Positions 53,538 to 63,056 of a stretch of 64,000 nucleotides of DNA are shown piece after piece (within the stretch, counting starts at the first letter, position 1; every line of letters starts with the position of its first letter). The stretch is taken from the NCBI RefSeq assembly GCF_000718165.1, contig NZ_JOEY01000005.1, positions 124,001-188,000 on the forward strand, read 5' to 3'. The stretch comes from Streptomyces fulvoviolaceus (GTDB lineage Bacteria > Actinomycetota > Actinomycetes > Streptomycetales > Streptomycetaceae). The notes under the pieces were generated by a model that was not told the origin of the DNA, searched no databases, and saw nothing but the letters and a program-made list of their open reading frames with translations. Position numbers and translations under genes: made by a program.

Positions 53538-55184
53538 ATGAACGGCACCGCTGTTACTCCGGCTGCGCCCGCACCGGGCGCCTGGGAGGAACTCGTCACC
53601 GCGGCCCTGCTCGGCACGGAGCGACGCACACCGCCCGGAGTCACACCCGGCCCCGAGGCACCCGCGGCGTTGCTGGACGCCGCGGCTGTGGAGACCGTAC
53701 GGCGCCGGGCCGGGCTGCGGCCCGCCCGTGCGGCGGAGCGGCCGCGGCCGGCGCCCGAGGACGCGCGCCCACCGCTGCCCGCCGCGGCGGCCCGCAGGCT
53801 CGCGATGCTGCTGGCCGACCGCCCCGGCACGGGAGGCGGTGGCCGCAGAGGTACGACGCCGGATCTGATGGAACTGCTGCCGCAGTGGCTCGCGACGGCC
53901 AACGCCCGTGGTTTCGCGGCACCTCCTCAGGTGCTGCCCGCTCTGCTGGACGCGGCACGCGGGCGTACGGACCTGCGGCCGGCCGCGCTGACCTTCGCGG
54001 GACCGCGTGCCGTGTGGCTGGCCCGGCTGAACCCGGACTGGCGGTTCGCCCTGCGCGCGACCCCGGGCGGGGGCACGGCACTGCCGTCCCCCGAGGACAC
54101 CGCGAGGATCCAACGGCTCTGGGAGGAGGGCCTGTTCGCCGAGCGGGTCGCCCTCCTCGCGGCGATACGCGCCCGCGAGCCCGCCGCCGCGCGCGAGCTG
54201 CTCGCGACGAGCTGGGCGACGGAACGCGCCGAGGACCGGCTGATGTTCCTCGACTCGCTGCGCACGGGCCTCGGCCCGGACGACGAGCCGTTCCTGGAAC
54301 AGGCGCTGGCCGACCGGAGCCGCAACGTACGGGCGACGGCGGCGGAGCTGCTGTCGGCGCTGCCGGATTCGGCGCTGGCGGCACGGATGGCGGTCCGGGC
54401 CGGGGCCTGCGTGGCCGTCGACCGCACCCGGGACACACCGGCCGTCGTCGTCGAGGCACCGCACGAGTGCGACACGGGCATGGAGCGCGACGGCGTCGTA
54501 CCCAAGCCTCCCGCGGGACGGGGTGAACGGTCGTGGTGGTTCGGTCAGTTGGTGGAGGCGACACCGCTCGGAGTGTGGCCGGGGCGGCTCGGCGGGCGTA
54601 CGCCCCAGGAGATCGTGGCGCTGCCGGTGGCGGACGACTGGCAGAGCGAACTGCACGCGGCCTGGTGCCGGGCCGCCGTACGACAGCGGGACGCCGCGTG
54701 GGCGCGGGCGCTGCTCGGGCTGCCGGCCGCGCCCGAGGCCGGCGGGCCCGGCGCGGTGTCCCTGGCGGAACGGGCCAAGCTGCTCGGCACGCTGGGCTCC
54801 GCGGAACGGGCCGAGTGGGTGGCCGGGTTCATCGCGACCCACGGGCTGTCCGAGGCGTTCCAGCTGCTGGGGGTGTGCGCGGTGCCGTGGGCCGCGCCGC
54901 TTGGACGGGCCGTGGTGGACGCGCTCAACATCGCGCGGGACGCGGGGAGTTACCCATGGAGTTTCAGCGGAGTGATGGGGCTGGCGGAGCGCTGCCTCGA
55001 TCCGTCCGCGGCAGGGCGACTGGACGGGTTGTTGGCGGTGCCGGACGAGGGGGAGGATGCGTCGCCCGGGGCCGGGGGCTACTGGGCGGAAGCCTTTCAG
55101 CGGCTCGTCACAACGCTGCGGCTGCGGGCGGCGATGCAGGAGGAACTGGGGGTGGTGCAACTCCCCGGCCCGTCCGGCGTTTGA
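53538..55184 (+). CDS. DUF5691-family protein
   Basis: 548 aa from ATG 53538 (GGAAGGGAA upstream). The sequence is helical throughout: WEELVTAALLGTERRTPPGV near the start, then AAARRLAMLLAD, HEAT-like stretches such as RNVRATAAELLSALPDSALA, and WWFGQLVEATPLGVWP in the middle. No catalytic motif is obvious, so scaffold or partner function is inferred. It follows the SWIM gene and completes a five-family set with DUF5682, VWA and MoxR. Its last codons and stop come from an intergenic repeat (TCCGGCGTTTGA). Confidence 0.85.
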   Translation: MNGTAVTPAAPAPGAWEELVTAALLGTERRTPPGVTPGPEAPAALLDAAAVETVRRRAGLRPARAAERPRPAPEDARPPLPAAAARRLAMLLADRPGTGGGGRRGTTPDLMELLPQWLATANARGFAAPPQVLPALLDAARGRTDLRPAALTFAGPRAVWLARLNPDWRFALRATPGGGTALPSPEDTARIQRLWEEGLFAERVALLAAIRAREPAAARELLATSWATERAEDRLMFLDSLRTGLGPDDEPFLEQALADRSRNVRATAAELLSALPDSALAARMAVRAGACVAVDRTRDTPAVVVEAPHECDTGMERDGVVPKPPAGRGERSWWFGQLVEATPLGVWPGRLGGRTPQEIVALPVADDWQSELHAAWCRAAVRQRDAAWARALLGLPAAPEAGGPGAVSLAERAKLLGTLGSAERAEWVAGFIATHGLSEAFQLLGVCAVPWAAPLGRAVVDALNIARDAGSYPWSFSGVMGLAERCLDPSAAGRLDGLLAVPDEGEDASPGAGGYWAEAFQRLVTTLRLRAAMQEELGVVQLPGPSGV

Positions 55185-55240
55185 GGACGAGGCCGTTCAG
55201 GCCGAAAGCGGGGGTCTGGGGGCGGCAGCCCCCAGGGACG
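55178..55240. repeat. Streptomyces intergenic repeat (TCCGGCGTTTGAGGA family), copy 2
   Basis: GTCCGGCGTTTGAGGACGAG forms the end of the DUF5691 gene and its first downstream bases. A hairpin follows at 55216-55235 (CTGGGGGC, GGCA, complement). The element provides the final PSGV residues and stop codon, so it seems to have replaced the original gene end. Compare 37998-38060. Confidence 0.75.
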
Positions 55241-55288
55241 GTCACCCCGCCCGACGGTGCGGCGCGCTTCGGCTCAGCCGCGGGAGGG

Positions 55289-55705
<417 letters not shown>

Positions 55706-56157
55706 CACTGCCTCCATGAAGCGACTGCGTCCATTCCCACATCCATTCCCACCGACAGGTACCGCATCGGCCGGGAAAGTGAACGAACGTTATCTCCAGC
55801 ATCCCGCAACCGGCAGTTTCGCGGTGCTGACCGAGGGGGAAATCACACGATGGGACACGTTCGGGAGCCGCAACGAGGTCGCCGCACCGCCGCGCCGCAC
55901 ACAGCGCGCCGCGGCGGTGCGGTGCATCGGCGTCGGCACGAAGGGCACGAAGAGCAGGTAAGGCACGACAGCGGGGAGCCTCGTCGCCACACCGGCAGGG
56001 CACCTCGTCACGTCATCGGCGCACCACGAGCCGCCACTCGCCGCACCCACCTCACGCGCGCCACTCGCGCTCCGTCGATGACGACCCGCGTCGCGACTTC
56101 ACTTGAGTGCACACGGGGGACAGAGCCGTCCTTCCGCGTGCCGACAGGAGGTCGGCC
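55706..56157. other. Divergent gap icmB / lipase
   Basis: 452 bp with short open frames only. A minus-strand frame (55790-56050, 86 codons) has poor coding character. The segment 55830-55935 has CG-rich stretches with no hairpin or operator I can support. Confidence 0.4.
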
Positions 56158-57051
56158 ATGAAGGTCACCAGGGCAGTGCTGCCCTTTCTTCCGCTCTGCC
56201 AGCGTCTCCTCCCGACCAGGCTGGCGGGACTCTCCCTCACCCTTCTGAAGGCGACCGCCCTCGAGCTCGCGATCCTCGCGGGACATCTCCTGCTCTACCC
56301 CTCCGGCATCACCCAGGAGCGCCGTTCCCCCCTCCCCCCGCTCCCCTCACCGGAGAACGGCACGGCGCAGCTGCCGACGGAGGCCAAGCCCCCGGTCGTG
56401 CTGCTGCACGGCTTCATAGACAACCGCTCGGTCTTCGTGCTGCTGCGCCGCAGCCTCGCCCAGCACGGCAGGCAGCAGGTCGAGTCGCTCAACTACTCCC
56501 CGCTGACCTGTGACATCCGTGCCGCGGCGGAGCTGCTCGGCCGGCACATAGAGGGAATCTGCGAGCGCACGGGCAGCAAGCAGGTCGACATCGTCGGGCA
56601 CAGCCTCGGCGGGCTGATAGCGCGTTACTACGTGCAGTGTCTCGGCGGCGACCTCCGGGTCCGGACGCTGGTGACGCTCGGCACCCCGCACTCCGGCACC
56701 CAGGTGGTGCCGCTGGCGAACGCGCACCCGATCGTGCGCCAGATGCGCCCCGGCTCGGACCTGATCGAGGAGCTGACCCTGCCCGCCCCCGGCTGCCGTA
56801 CGCACTTCGTCAGCTTCTGGAGCGACCTCGACCACCTGATGGACCCGCTCGAGACCGCCTGCGTCGACCATCCCGACCTGCTGGCGCAGAACGTCCGGGT
56901 GAGCGGGATCGGACATCTCGCCCTGCCCGTGCACCCCGCCGTCGCGGCCGGCATACGACAGGTCCTCAACGCCGACACCGACGCCGCCACGGACACCGCA
57001 CGGACGGGAGCCAATGCCGTCGGCCACGCCGGCGGCCTGACAGTGGCGTAA
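56158..57051 (+). CDS. Membrane-anchored or secreted alpha/beta-hydrolase (lipase family)
   Basis: 297 aa from ATG 56158 with AGGAGG before it. A hydrophobic N-terminus (about residues 15-45) could anchor or export the protein. The oxyanion segment is VVLLHGFIDNRSVF, the nucleophile elbow GHSLGG at about residue 143, and late residues include FWSDLDHLMDP and GIGHLALPVHP, whose Asp and His may complete the triad. It belongs to the triacylglycerol lipase-like group. The substrate is unknown. It lies between icmB and an M23 peptidase gene, with no operon link. Confidence 0.88.
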   Translation: MKVTRAVLPFLPLCQRLLPTRLAGLSLTLLKATALELAILAGHLLLYPSGITQERRSPLPPLPSPENGTAQLPTEAKPPVVLLHGFIDNRSVFVLLRRSLAQHGRQQVESLNYSPLTCDIRAAAELLGRHIEGICERTGSKQVDIVGHSLGGLIARYYVQCLGGDLRVRTLVTLGTPHSGTQVVPLANAHPIVRQMRPGSDLIEELTLPAPGCRTHFVSFWSDLDHLMDPLETACVDHPDLLAQNVRVSGIGHLALPVHPAVAAGIRQVLNADTDAATDTARTGANAVGHAGGLTVA

Positions 57052-57271
57052 CAGCCACAACAGACGCCCGTCACAGCAGCCTCACGGCACTCAGGCGTCG
57101 AACGCGTATCGAACGCAGGGCCAAAGTCGCGCCCACAGTCCCCCGAAACACGGCCGAATGCCCGTTTCCTGCGAGCGCAAAACCCGTTGAAGATTGTCGC
57201 GCCCGCGTACCGCCGGGTACAGTCACCGCACTGCTCTGGCAGCCCCTGTTGTCGAGGCGAGAGAGAAGTTG

Positions 57272-58738
57272 GTGAACGACCGTCATCCGTCGGGGAGCAT
57301 GACCACCCCGGCTCCGGCTTCCGACGCCGCCTCCGCGCACTACGCGCAGTACGGCAACCAGGAAGCCCAGTACGGCGACTTCACCACGTACGGCAACTAC
57401 GACGCCACCGCGAGCTTCGAGGCCGACCCCCTCTTCGGCAACATGGCGGGCGAGAGCACCGGCACGTACGACAACTCGGCGTGGTCCACGGGCAGTCACC
57501 AGACCCTGAACTACGACATGTACGCGGCCCAGCACCACGCCGCCTACGACACCGGCGCGTACGACACCACCGCCTGGACCGGCCACCACCAGCAGCTCTC
57601 CGCCATCCCCCCACAGGCCACCGGCAACGACACCAGCGGCCAGTGGGACGCGAGCGCCTGGACCCAGCCCAACCAGTCCGCGGGCCCGGCCGACCAGACC
57701 CAGCACTGGGAATGGGGCACGCAGGCCTTCGACACCGGGGCGTACGACGCCACGCAGTGGAACTCCGACAGCGGCGCGACGGCGACCTTCGAGCAGGTCG
57801 GATACGAAGAGACCCACTCCTACGGCGAGTCCCACGGAACGTCCGCCTACGACGAACCCGCTTCGCACGAGGGCGAGATGCCCGCCCTGGACCTGACCGA
57901 GGCCGACGCCCACGCGCCTCTCCTCGACGACCAGGAAGACATCGCCCCGGCCCCGGCGCCCACCCCCGCCCCGGGTTCACGCGTCGCCGCTCGCAACGCG
58001 GGCCGTTCCCGCCGCCGTACGCCCCCCAAGCGCTCCGCACTGCTGACGATCGCCGTGCCCTCGGCGTGTGTCATGGGCGTCGCGGGGATCGCCGCCGCCT
58101 CCGTCGGCACGATGACCGGCGACAGCAAGGACACGTCGACGACCGCGTCGGACGCGACCTCCGTCAAGCCGTCCGCCGCGAACAACAAGCTGGACACCCA
58201 GCTCGAGAGCCTCTCCGCGGGCGCCGACGACTTCGCCGACCGGGCCAGCCGTACGCAGGAACGTATCGACCTCAAGGCCCAGCAGGCGGCCGAGCGGCAG
58301 AAGGCGAAAGAGGAGGCGGCCCGCAAGGAGCGGCTGCGCCCGAAGTTCGCCCTCCCGGTGACGCAGAAGGGCCTCAGCGCCTACTACGGCCAAGCCGGCA
58401 TCAACTGGATGTCCGTCCACACGGGCATCGACTTCCCGGTCGCGTACGGCACGACCGTGATGGCCGCGACCGACGGCACCGTCCGTACGGAGTGGAACAG
58501 CTCCTACGGCAACATGATGGTCGTGACGGCGAAGGACGGCACGGAGACGTGGTACTGCCACCTTTCCAGCTACCGGGTCGCTTCCGGTACGACGGTCAAG
58601 GCCGGCGACCCGATCGCGTACTCCGGCAACTCCGGCAACTCGACCGGCCCGCACCTGCACTTCGAGGTGCACCCGGCGGGCGGTTCGGCGATCGACCCGC
58701 TCCCGTGGCTGCGCAGCCACGGGCTGGACCCCACGTAG
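57272..58738 (+). CDS. M23-family peptidase with long repetitive N-terminal region
   Basis: 488 aa from GTG 57272 (GAGAGAAG upstream). The first 260 residues are rich in Tyr, Asp, Thr and Gln, with repeats such as YDTGAYDTTAW and FDTGAYDATQW. A hydrophobic segment follows at about 275-300 (LLTIAVPSACVMGVAGIAA). The M23 domain (about 370-480) is complete: HTGIDFPV gives the first His and Asp, GTETWYCHLSSY the loop, and GPHLHFEVHP the HxH. It cleaves peptidoglycan cross-bridges outside the membrane. The gene is monocistronic and ends 26 bp before the converging pcrA end. Confidence 0.9.
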   Translation: MNDRHPSGSMTTPAPASDAASAHYAQYGNQEAQYGDFTTYGNYDATASFEADPLFGNMAGESTGTYDNSAWSTGSHQTLNYDMYAAQHHAAYDTGAYDTTAWTGHHQQLSAIPPQATGNDTSGQWDASAWTQPNQSAGPADQTQHWEWGTQAFDTGAYDATQWNSDSGATATFEQVGYEETHSYGESHGTSAYDEPASHEGEMPALDLTEADAHAPLLDDQEDIAPAPAPTPAPGSRVAARNAGRSRRRTPPKRSALLTIAVPSACVMGVAGIAAASVGTMTGDSKDTSTTASDATSVKPSAANNKLDTQLESLSAGADDFADRASRTQERIDLKAQQAAERQKAKEEAARKERLRPKFALPVTQKGLSAYYGQAGINWMSVHTGIDFPVAYGTTVMAATDGTVRTEWNSSYGNMMVVTAKDGTETWYCHLSSYRVASGTTVKAGDPIAYSGNSGNSTGPHLHFEVHPAGGSAIDPLPWLRSHGLDPT

Positions 58739-58764
58739 CGGCCCAGCCCCCGCTCAACCCTCGG

Positions 58765-61272
58765 CTACAGCTTCTCCACCGGCGCGTACCGCAGCAGCAG
58801 CCGCTTCGGGTTGTCCCCGAAGTCGATCGTCGCCTCCGCGTTCGTCCCCGTGCCCTTCACGGCCACGACCGTCCCGAGCCCGAACTGGTCGTGCGTCACG
58901 CGGTCTCCGACGGCCAGGGACACCACCGGCTTCTCCGAGGCCCGCCGGGTGGCGAAGCCGGACGCGCCCGACGCCGACGAGCGCGAGCGGGACGTCGACA
59001 GCGAGGCCGCCACCCCGGACGCCGGGCCGGAGGAGACGGGTGCCATGGCGCCCGTGCGCTTCCAGTCCACGTGCTGCGCCGGGATCTCCTCCAGGAAGCG
59101 GGAGGGCGGGTTGTACGACGGCTGTCCCCATGCGCTGCGCAGCGACGACCGCGTCAGGTACAGCCGTTCACGCGCGCGCGTGATGCCGACGTACGCGAGC
59201 CTCCGCTCCTCCTCCAGCTCCTTGGCCTGGCCGAGGGCGCGCATGTGCGGGAAGACGCCGTCCTCCATGCCGGTGAGGAAGACGACCGGGAACTCGAGGC
59301 CCTTGGCGGTGTGCAGGGTCATCAGGGTGATGACGCCGGAGCCGTCCTCGTCCTCGTCGGGGATCTGGTCGGAGTCGGCGACGAGCGCGACCCGCTCCAG
59401 GAACGCGGCGAGCCCGACCGGGGCCGCTGCCTCGCCCTCCCCGGACTCCCCCGACTCCCCCGACTCCTGCTCGAACTCCAGGGCCACGGCGGCGAGTTCC
59501 TGGAGGTTCTCGATACGGGTCTCGTCCTGCGGATCGGTGGAGGCCTGCAACTCGGCGAGATAGCCGGTGCGTTCGAGGACCGCCTCCAGGACGGTCGCCG
59601 GGCCCGCTCCGGACTCGACGATCGTACGGAGGTCCTCCATCAGCGTGTTGAACCGCTTGACGGCGTTGGTCGACCGGGACGCCATCCCGTACGCCTCGTC
59701 GACGCGCTTCAGCGCCTGCGGGAAGCTGATCTTCTCCCGCTGGGACAGGGCGTCGATCATCGCCTCGGCACGGTCACCGATGCCCCGCTTGGGCACGTTG
59801 AGGATCCGGCGCAGCGGCACCGAGTCCTCCGGGTTGGCGAGCACCCGCAGGTAGGCCAGGACGTCCCGGACCTCCTTGCGCTCGTAGAAGCGGACGCCGC
59901 CGACGACTTTGTACGGCAGGCCGACGCGGATGAAGATCTCTTCGAAGACCCGGGACTGGGCGTTCGTCCGGTAGAAGACGGCGACATCGCCGGCCTTCGC
60001 GTCGCCCGCGTCCGTCAGTCGGTCTATCTCCTCGGCGACGAACTGGGCCTCGTCGTGCTCGGTGTCGGCGACATAGCCGGTGATGCGCGCGCCCGCGCCC
60101 GCGTTGGTCCACAGGTTCTTGGGGCGGCGGGACTCGTTGCGCTCGATGACCGCGTTGGCGGCGGTGAGGATCGTCTGGGTGGAGCGGTAGTTCTGCTCCA
60201 GGAGGATCGTCGTCGCGTCCGGGTAGTCCTCCTCGAACTGGAGGATGTTGCGGATGGTCGCGCCGCGGAAGGCGTAGATCGACTGGTCGGCGTCGCCCAC
60301 GACGCAGAGTTCGGCGGGCGGGAGGTCATGCTCGGCGGGCGGTACGTCGACCGGGTGCTCGGAGGTGCCGACCAGCTCCCTGACCAGGGCGTACTGGGCG
60401 TGGTTGGTGTCCTGGTACTCGTCGACCATGACGTGCCGGAAGCGGCGGCGGTAGTGCTCGGCGACGTCCGGGAAGGCGCGGAGCAGGTTGACCGTCGTCA
60501 TGATCAGGTCGTCGAAGTCGAGGGCGTTCGCCTCGCGGAGACGGGACTGGTACATGGCGTAGGCCTGGGCGAGGGTCTTCTCGAAGCCGTCCGTGGCCTG
60601 GGCGGCGAAGTCCTCCTCGTCGATCAGCTCGTTCTTCAGATTCGAGATCTTGGCGCTGAAGGACTTCGGCGGGAAGCGCTTGGGGTCGAGGTCGAGGTCA
60701 CGGCAGACGAGCGCCATCAGACGCTTGCTGTCGGCGGCGTCGTAGATCGAGAACGAAGAGGTGAAGCCGAGCTTCTTCGACTCCCGCCGCAGGATCCGCA
60801 CGCACGCGCTGTGGAAGGTCATCACCCACATCGCGTTCGCGCGCGGGCCGACGAGCTGCTCGACGCGCTCCTTCATCTCGCCCGCGGCCTTGTTGGTGAA
60901 GGTGATCGCGAGGATCTGGCCCGGGTGGACGTTCCGCGCGCCGAGCAGATACGCGATGCGGTGGGTGAGCACGCGGGTCTTGCCGGAGCCGGCGCCGGCC
61001 ACGATGAGCAGCGGGGTGTCGGAGTGGATCACCGCCGCGCGCTGGTTGTCGTTCAGGCCCTCCAGCAGCGCGGCCGGGTCCACCGCCGGGCGCGGGGCGC
61101 CGTCGCGGTAGTACGCGTCCCGCTCCGGCGGCACGTCGAACTTCCCGCCGAACAGATCGTCCGGAACGGGTTCCGGTCCGTGCTCGTCCTCGGGCGGCGG
61201 CGGGGGTTCCTCGGCATGGGCCCGAGGGCCCTGGAGGTCCGCCAGGAAGCTGTCGTCAAAGAGGCTGCTCAT
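58765..61272 (-). CDS. pcrA: UvrD/PcrA-type 3'-5' DNA helicase
   Basis: 835 aa, typical for actinobacterial PcrA/UvrD. The N-terminal 60 residues are poorly conserved. Walker A is VAGAGSGKTRVLTHRIAYLL, then ITFTNKAAGEMKERV (Ia), VDEYQDTNHAQY (II), VGDADQSIYAFRGA (III), and VFLTGMEDGVFPHMR and YVGITRARERLYL (V and VI). The tail is a Tudor-like PcrA domain (GDRVTHDQFGLGTVVAVKG). It acts in repair and replication-fork rescue. ATG 61272 is the only reasonable start. No TTGTCAGTG element lies upstream. An inserted mobile element at 61285 lies within 15 bp of the start. Confidence 0.96.
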   Translation of the reverse strand: MSSLFDDSFLADLQGPRAHAEEPPPPPEDEHGPEPVPDDLFGGKFDVPPERDAYYRDGAPRPAVDPAALLEGLNDNQRAAVIHSDTPLLIVAGAGSGKTRVLTHRIAYLLGARNVHPGQILAITFTNKAAGEMKERVEQLVGPRANAMWVMTFHSACVRILRRESKKLGFTSSFSIYDAADSKRLMALVCRDLDLDPKRFPPKSFSAKISNLKNELIDEEDFAAQATDGFEKTLAQAYAMYQSRLREANALDFDDLIMTTVNLLRAFPDVAEHYRRRFRHVMVDEYQDTNHAQYALVRELVGTSEHPVDVPPAEHDLPPAELCVVGDADQSIYAFRGATIRNILQFEEDYPDATTILLEQNYRSTQTILTAANAVIERNESRRPKNLWTNAGAGARITGYVADTEHDEAQFVAEEIDRLTDAGDAKAGDVAVFYRTNAQSRVFEEIFIRVGLPYKVVGGVRFYERKEVRDVLAYLRVLANPEDSVPLRRILNVPKRGIGDRAEAMIDALSQREKISFPQALKRVDEAYGMASRSTNAVKRFNTLMEDLRTIVESGAGPATVLEAVLERTGYLAELQASTDPQDETRIENLQELAAVALEFEQESGESGESGEGEAAAPVGLAAFLERVALVADSDQIPDEDEDGSGVITLMTLHTAKGLEFPVVFLTGMEDGVFPHMRALGQAKELEEERRLAYVGITRARERLYLTRSSLRSAWGQPSYNPPSRFLEEIPAQHVDWKRTGAMAPVSSGPASGVAASLSTSRSRSSASGASGFATRRASEKPVVSLAVGDRVTHDQFGLGTVVAVKGTGTNAEATIDFGDNPKRLLLRYAPVEKL

Positions 61273-61284
61273 CGCTCTCCGAGT

Positions 61285-61478
61285 TTAGGGCCTGCCCGAT
61301 GGCCCAGTCCGGGGGTCGCGGGCCCTGGCACGCACATCTGCCGCGTTGTCGTCGATTGCCGACTCCCCCATCGCGTCGACGCCCTCCTCCGCGTTGCAGC
61401 TGCACGCACCAGACCCCGCTCGGGCCAGATGACCAGGCACCGGCGCCAAACCGAACTGAGCCATCGGACAGACCCTAA
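61285..61478. mobile_element. 194-bp MITE-like element with 28-bp inverted ends
   Basis: The left end (61285-61312) and right end (61451-61478) are inverted and match at 24 of 28 positions, all differences being C/T transitions. The ends start TTAGGG (left) and CCCTAA (right), consistent with a TA target duplication. A short open frame inside (SGACSCNAEEGVDAMGESAI) has no transposase motif. A similar sequence is dispersed in Streptomyces, as I recall. It lies directly upstream of pcrA and may influence its expression. Confidence 0.7.
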
Positions 61479-61535
61479 GGCTCCCCACTGACACCCTGCC
61501 GCCGCCCCGAGAACATCGCCCGAATCGCCAAGGGA

Positions 61536-62615
61536 TCAGAACCCGAGGATCTTCCAGACCTGGCCTCCCGGTGTCTTCTTGCCTTCCAGGACCGTCCCGT
61601 CACGGTCCGCGATCGACCAGGCCGAGACGTAGACCTTGCCGTCGTACGGGTCGACGGCCACGCCCGCCGGGAACGGCACCTTCACGTTCGTACGTTTGCC
61701 GTGCGAGACCTTGGTCACGACGCCCGCGAAGAGCTGGCTGACGTACAGGTCGCCGCTGTCGTTGAAGGCGATGCCGGCGATCGAGCCGAAGCCCGACTTC
61801 CAGCCGAGGATCTTGCCGGTCCACGGGTCGACCTTCCACACGCGCGCGGTGGGCTTCTGGGCCTCGCCGTTCAGCTCGCCGACATAGAGGTTGCCGTCGG
61901 GGCCGAGCGCCAGGGAGGTGGGGACGGACTGGTTCTTGTCGTGGTCCGGGAAGACCGTGAAGGGGCGGGCCTTGCCGTGGCGCGAGACGACGACCAGGTC
62001 GTTGCCGGCCGCGTCCGCGACGATCTTGCGGCCGTCGGGGAGGGCGAGGACGGCGTACGGGTTGGACTCGACGGACGCCTTGTGCGGGTTGTATTTCAGC
62101 TCTACGGCGGTGATGTCGGCCGCGACCCTCGCCTTGCCGCGGTCGATGCGCAGCAGCTTGCCGAGCTTGTTCCAGGGCGGGGTCGTGGGGACTCCGGCCT
62201 CCGGCGGGGCGTAGGTCTCGACGCCCCAGATCTCGCCCCGGAGCGCGGAGACGCCGTCCACGCCGGTCGCGAAGCCGCCGTCGGGGGCGGCGCCCGAGGG
62301 CAGGCCCTGCACCACCCGGTAGTGCTTCCATGCGCCCCCGTCCCAGAAGATCTTGGTGACCGCGGAGCTGAGGCCGATGCACGTCGTGCCCTCGGGGCCC
62401 TCGCCGATGCACTTCTTGCCGCCGCGGCCGGCTTCGGCGACGTACACATGTCCGTTGTCGTAGGAGAGCTGGCGCGGGTTGTCGAGGCCGGTCGCGATCA
62501 CGCGGACGACCGGTTTGTCGCCGGCGTGACCGCCCGTGGCGGTCGCGGGCGCGATGCCCGCGGTGGCGACGAGCGCCACCCCCGTGGCGACGACGAGTGC
62601 TGTGCGCTTCCTCAT
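61536..62615 (-). CDS. Secreted ScyD/ScyE-family protein (beta-propeller-like)
   Basis: 359 aa from ATG 62615 (GAGGGGG before). A signal peptide (about 1-27, TAGIAPATA) precedes repeated blades with Asp-Gly-Asn turns: VATGLDNPRQLSYDNGHVYV, SLALGPDGNLYVGELNG, SIAGIAFNDSGDLYVSQLF and VAVDPYDGKVYVSAW. This is the ScyD/ScyE family pattern of extracellular six-bladed propellers. Its role in Streptomyces is unknown. It is separated from the next gene by 441 bp that contain a riboswitch. Confidence 0.88.
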   Translation of the reverse strand: MRKRTALVVATGVALVATAGIAPATATGGHAGDKPVVRVIATGLDNPRQLSYDNGHVYVAEAGRGGKKCIGEGPEGTTCIGLSSAVTKIFWDGGAWKHYRVVQGLPSGAAPDGGFATGVDGVSALRGEIWGVETYAPPEAGVPTTPPWNKLGKLLRIDRGKARVAADITAVELKYNPHKASVESNPYAVLALPDGRKIVADAAGNDLVVVSRHGKARPFTVFPDHDKNQSVPTSLALGPDGNLYVGELNGEAQKPTARVWKVDPWTGKILGWKSGFGSIAGIAFNDSGDLYVSQLFAGVVTKVSHGKRTNVKVPFPAGVAVDPYDGKVYVSAWSIADRDGTVLEGKKTPGGQVWKILGF

Positions 62616-62882
62616 GGCCGAAACCCCCTCACTTGCCACGGCACCCGACCGTGGCCCGGCTGGAAGTTAGCGCCCGGAAGCGGGCGGACGTCGTCACTCC
62701 GGTCAAAATACGCACAAGTCGTCGCAGATCCTTCCGGATTGACCGCGGCGAGCGACGTCCTGACCTAAGGTCACGAAAATGTATCGGGCATATCGAACAT
62801 CAACCTTCACAGAGGCCACACGAATTGGCTACCGTGCCGAGCAGGCCGTACGACCCCCACCGGCGAACGTCGCCGGGCCGCA
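62616..62882. other. Divergent gap ScyD-like gene / riboswitch
   Basis: 267 bp, relatively AT-rich between 62700 and 62820. It should contain promoters for the ScyD-like gene (minus strand) and for the NlpC/P60 transcript (plus strand). TTGACC at 62739-62744 and TAAGGT at 62766-62771 are 21 bases apart, too far for a normal promoter, so I do not claim them. Confidence 0.4.
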
Positions 62883-63040
62883 CGGCCTCCGCCTAATCCG
62901 GAGCGCCGCCGCGCCCCCGGAGCCGGGGACCCACCGAACTTTGGGGTGAATCGGCCAACTCCCTTATGGGGAAAGGCCGTAGGGCAACCCTTCCGAACCA
63001 CCCGCCCGAACCCGACAGCTAACTCGGTAGGCGGAGCGTG
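62883..63040 (+). ncRNA. c-di-AMP riboswitch (ydaO type)
   Basis: P1 pairs CTCCGCC (62887-62893) with GGCGGAG (63030-63036). Conserved ydaO features include CCGGGGACCCA, TTTGGGGTGAATCGG, AAAGGCCGTAGGGCAACCC and AGCTAACTCGGTAGGCGGAG, in the expected order. It lies just before GGAAGGAG and TTG 63057. In Streptomyces this riboswitch controls cell-wall hydrolase genes. High c-di-AMP is expected to switch expression off. Confidence 0.85.
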
Positions 63041-63056
63041 GAAGGAGTCGCCAACC

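Noticed and set aside
55790..56050. 86-codon minus-strand ORF between icmB and the lipase
   Set aside because: Composition and codon use are unlike neighbouring genes and no ribosome-binding site is seen.
57052..57271. Second c-di-AMP riboswitch before the M23 peptidase
   Set aside because: The gene type would fit, but the ydaO core segments seen at 62883-63040 are absent here.
61285..61494. 69-codon minus-strand ORF upstream of pcrA
   Set aside because: It lies almost wholly inside the inverted-repeat element, has no family match that I recognise, and no ribosome-binding site.
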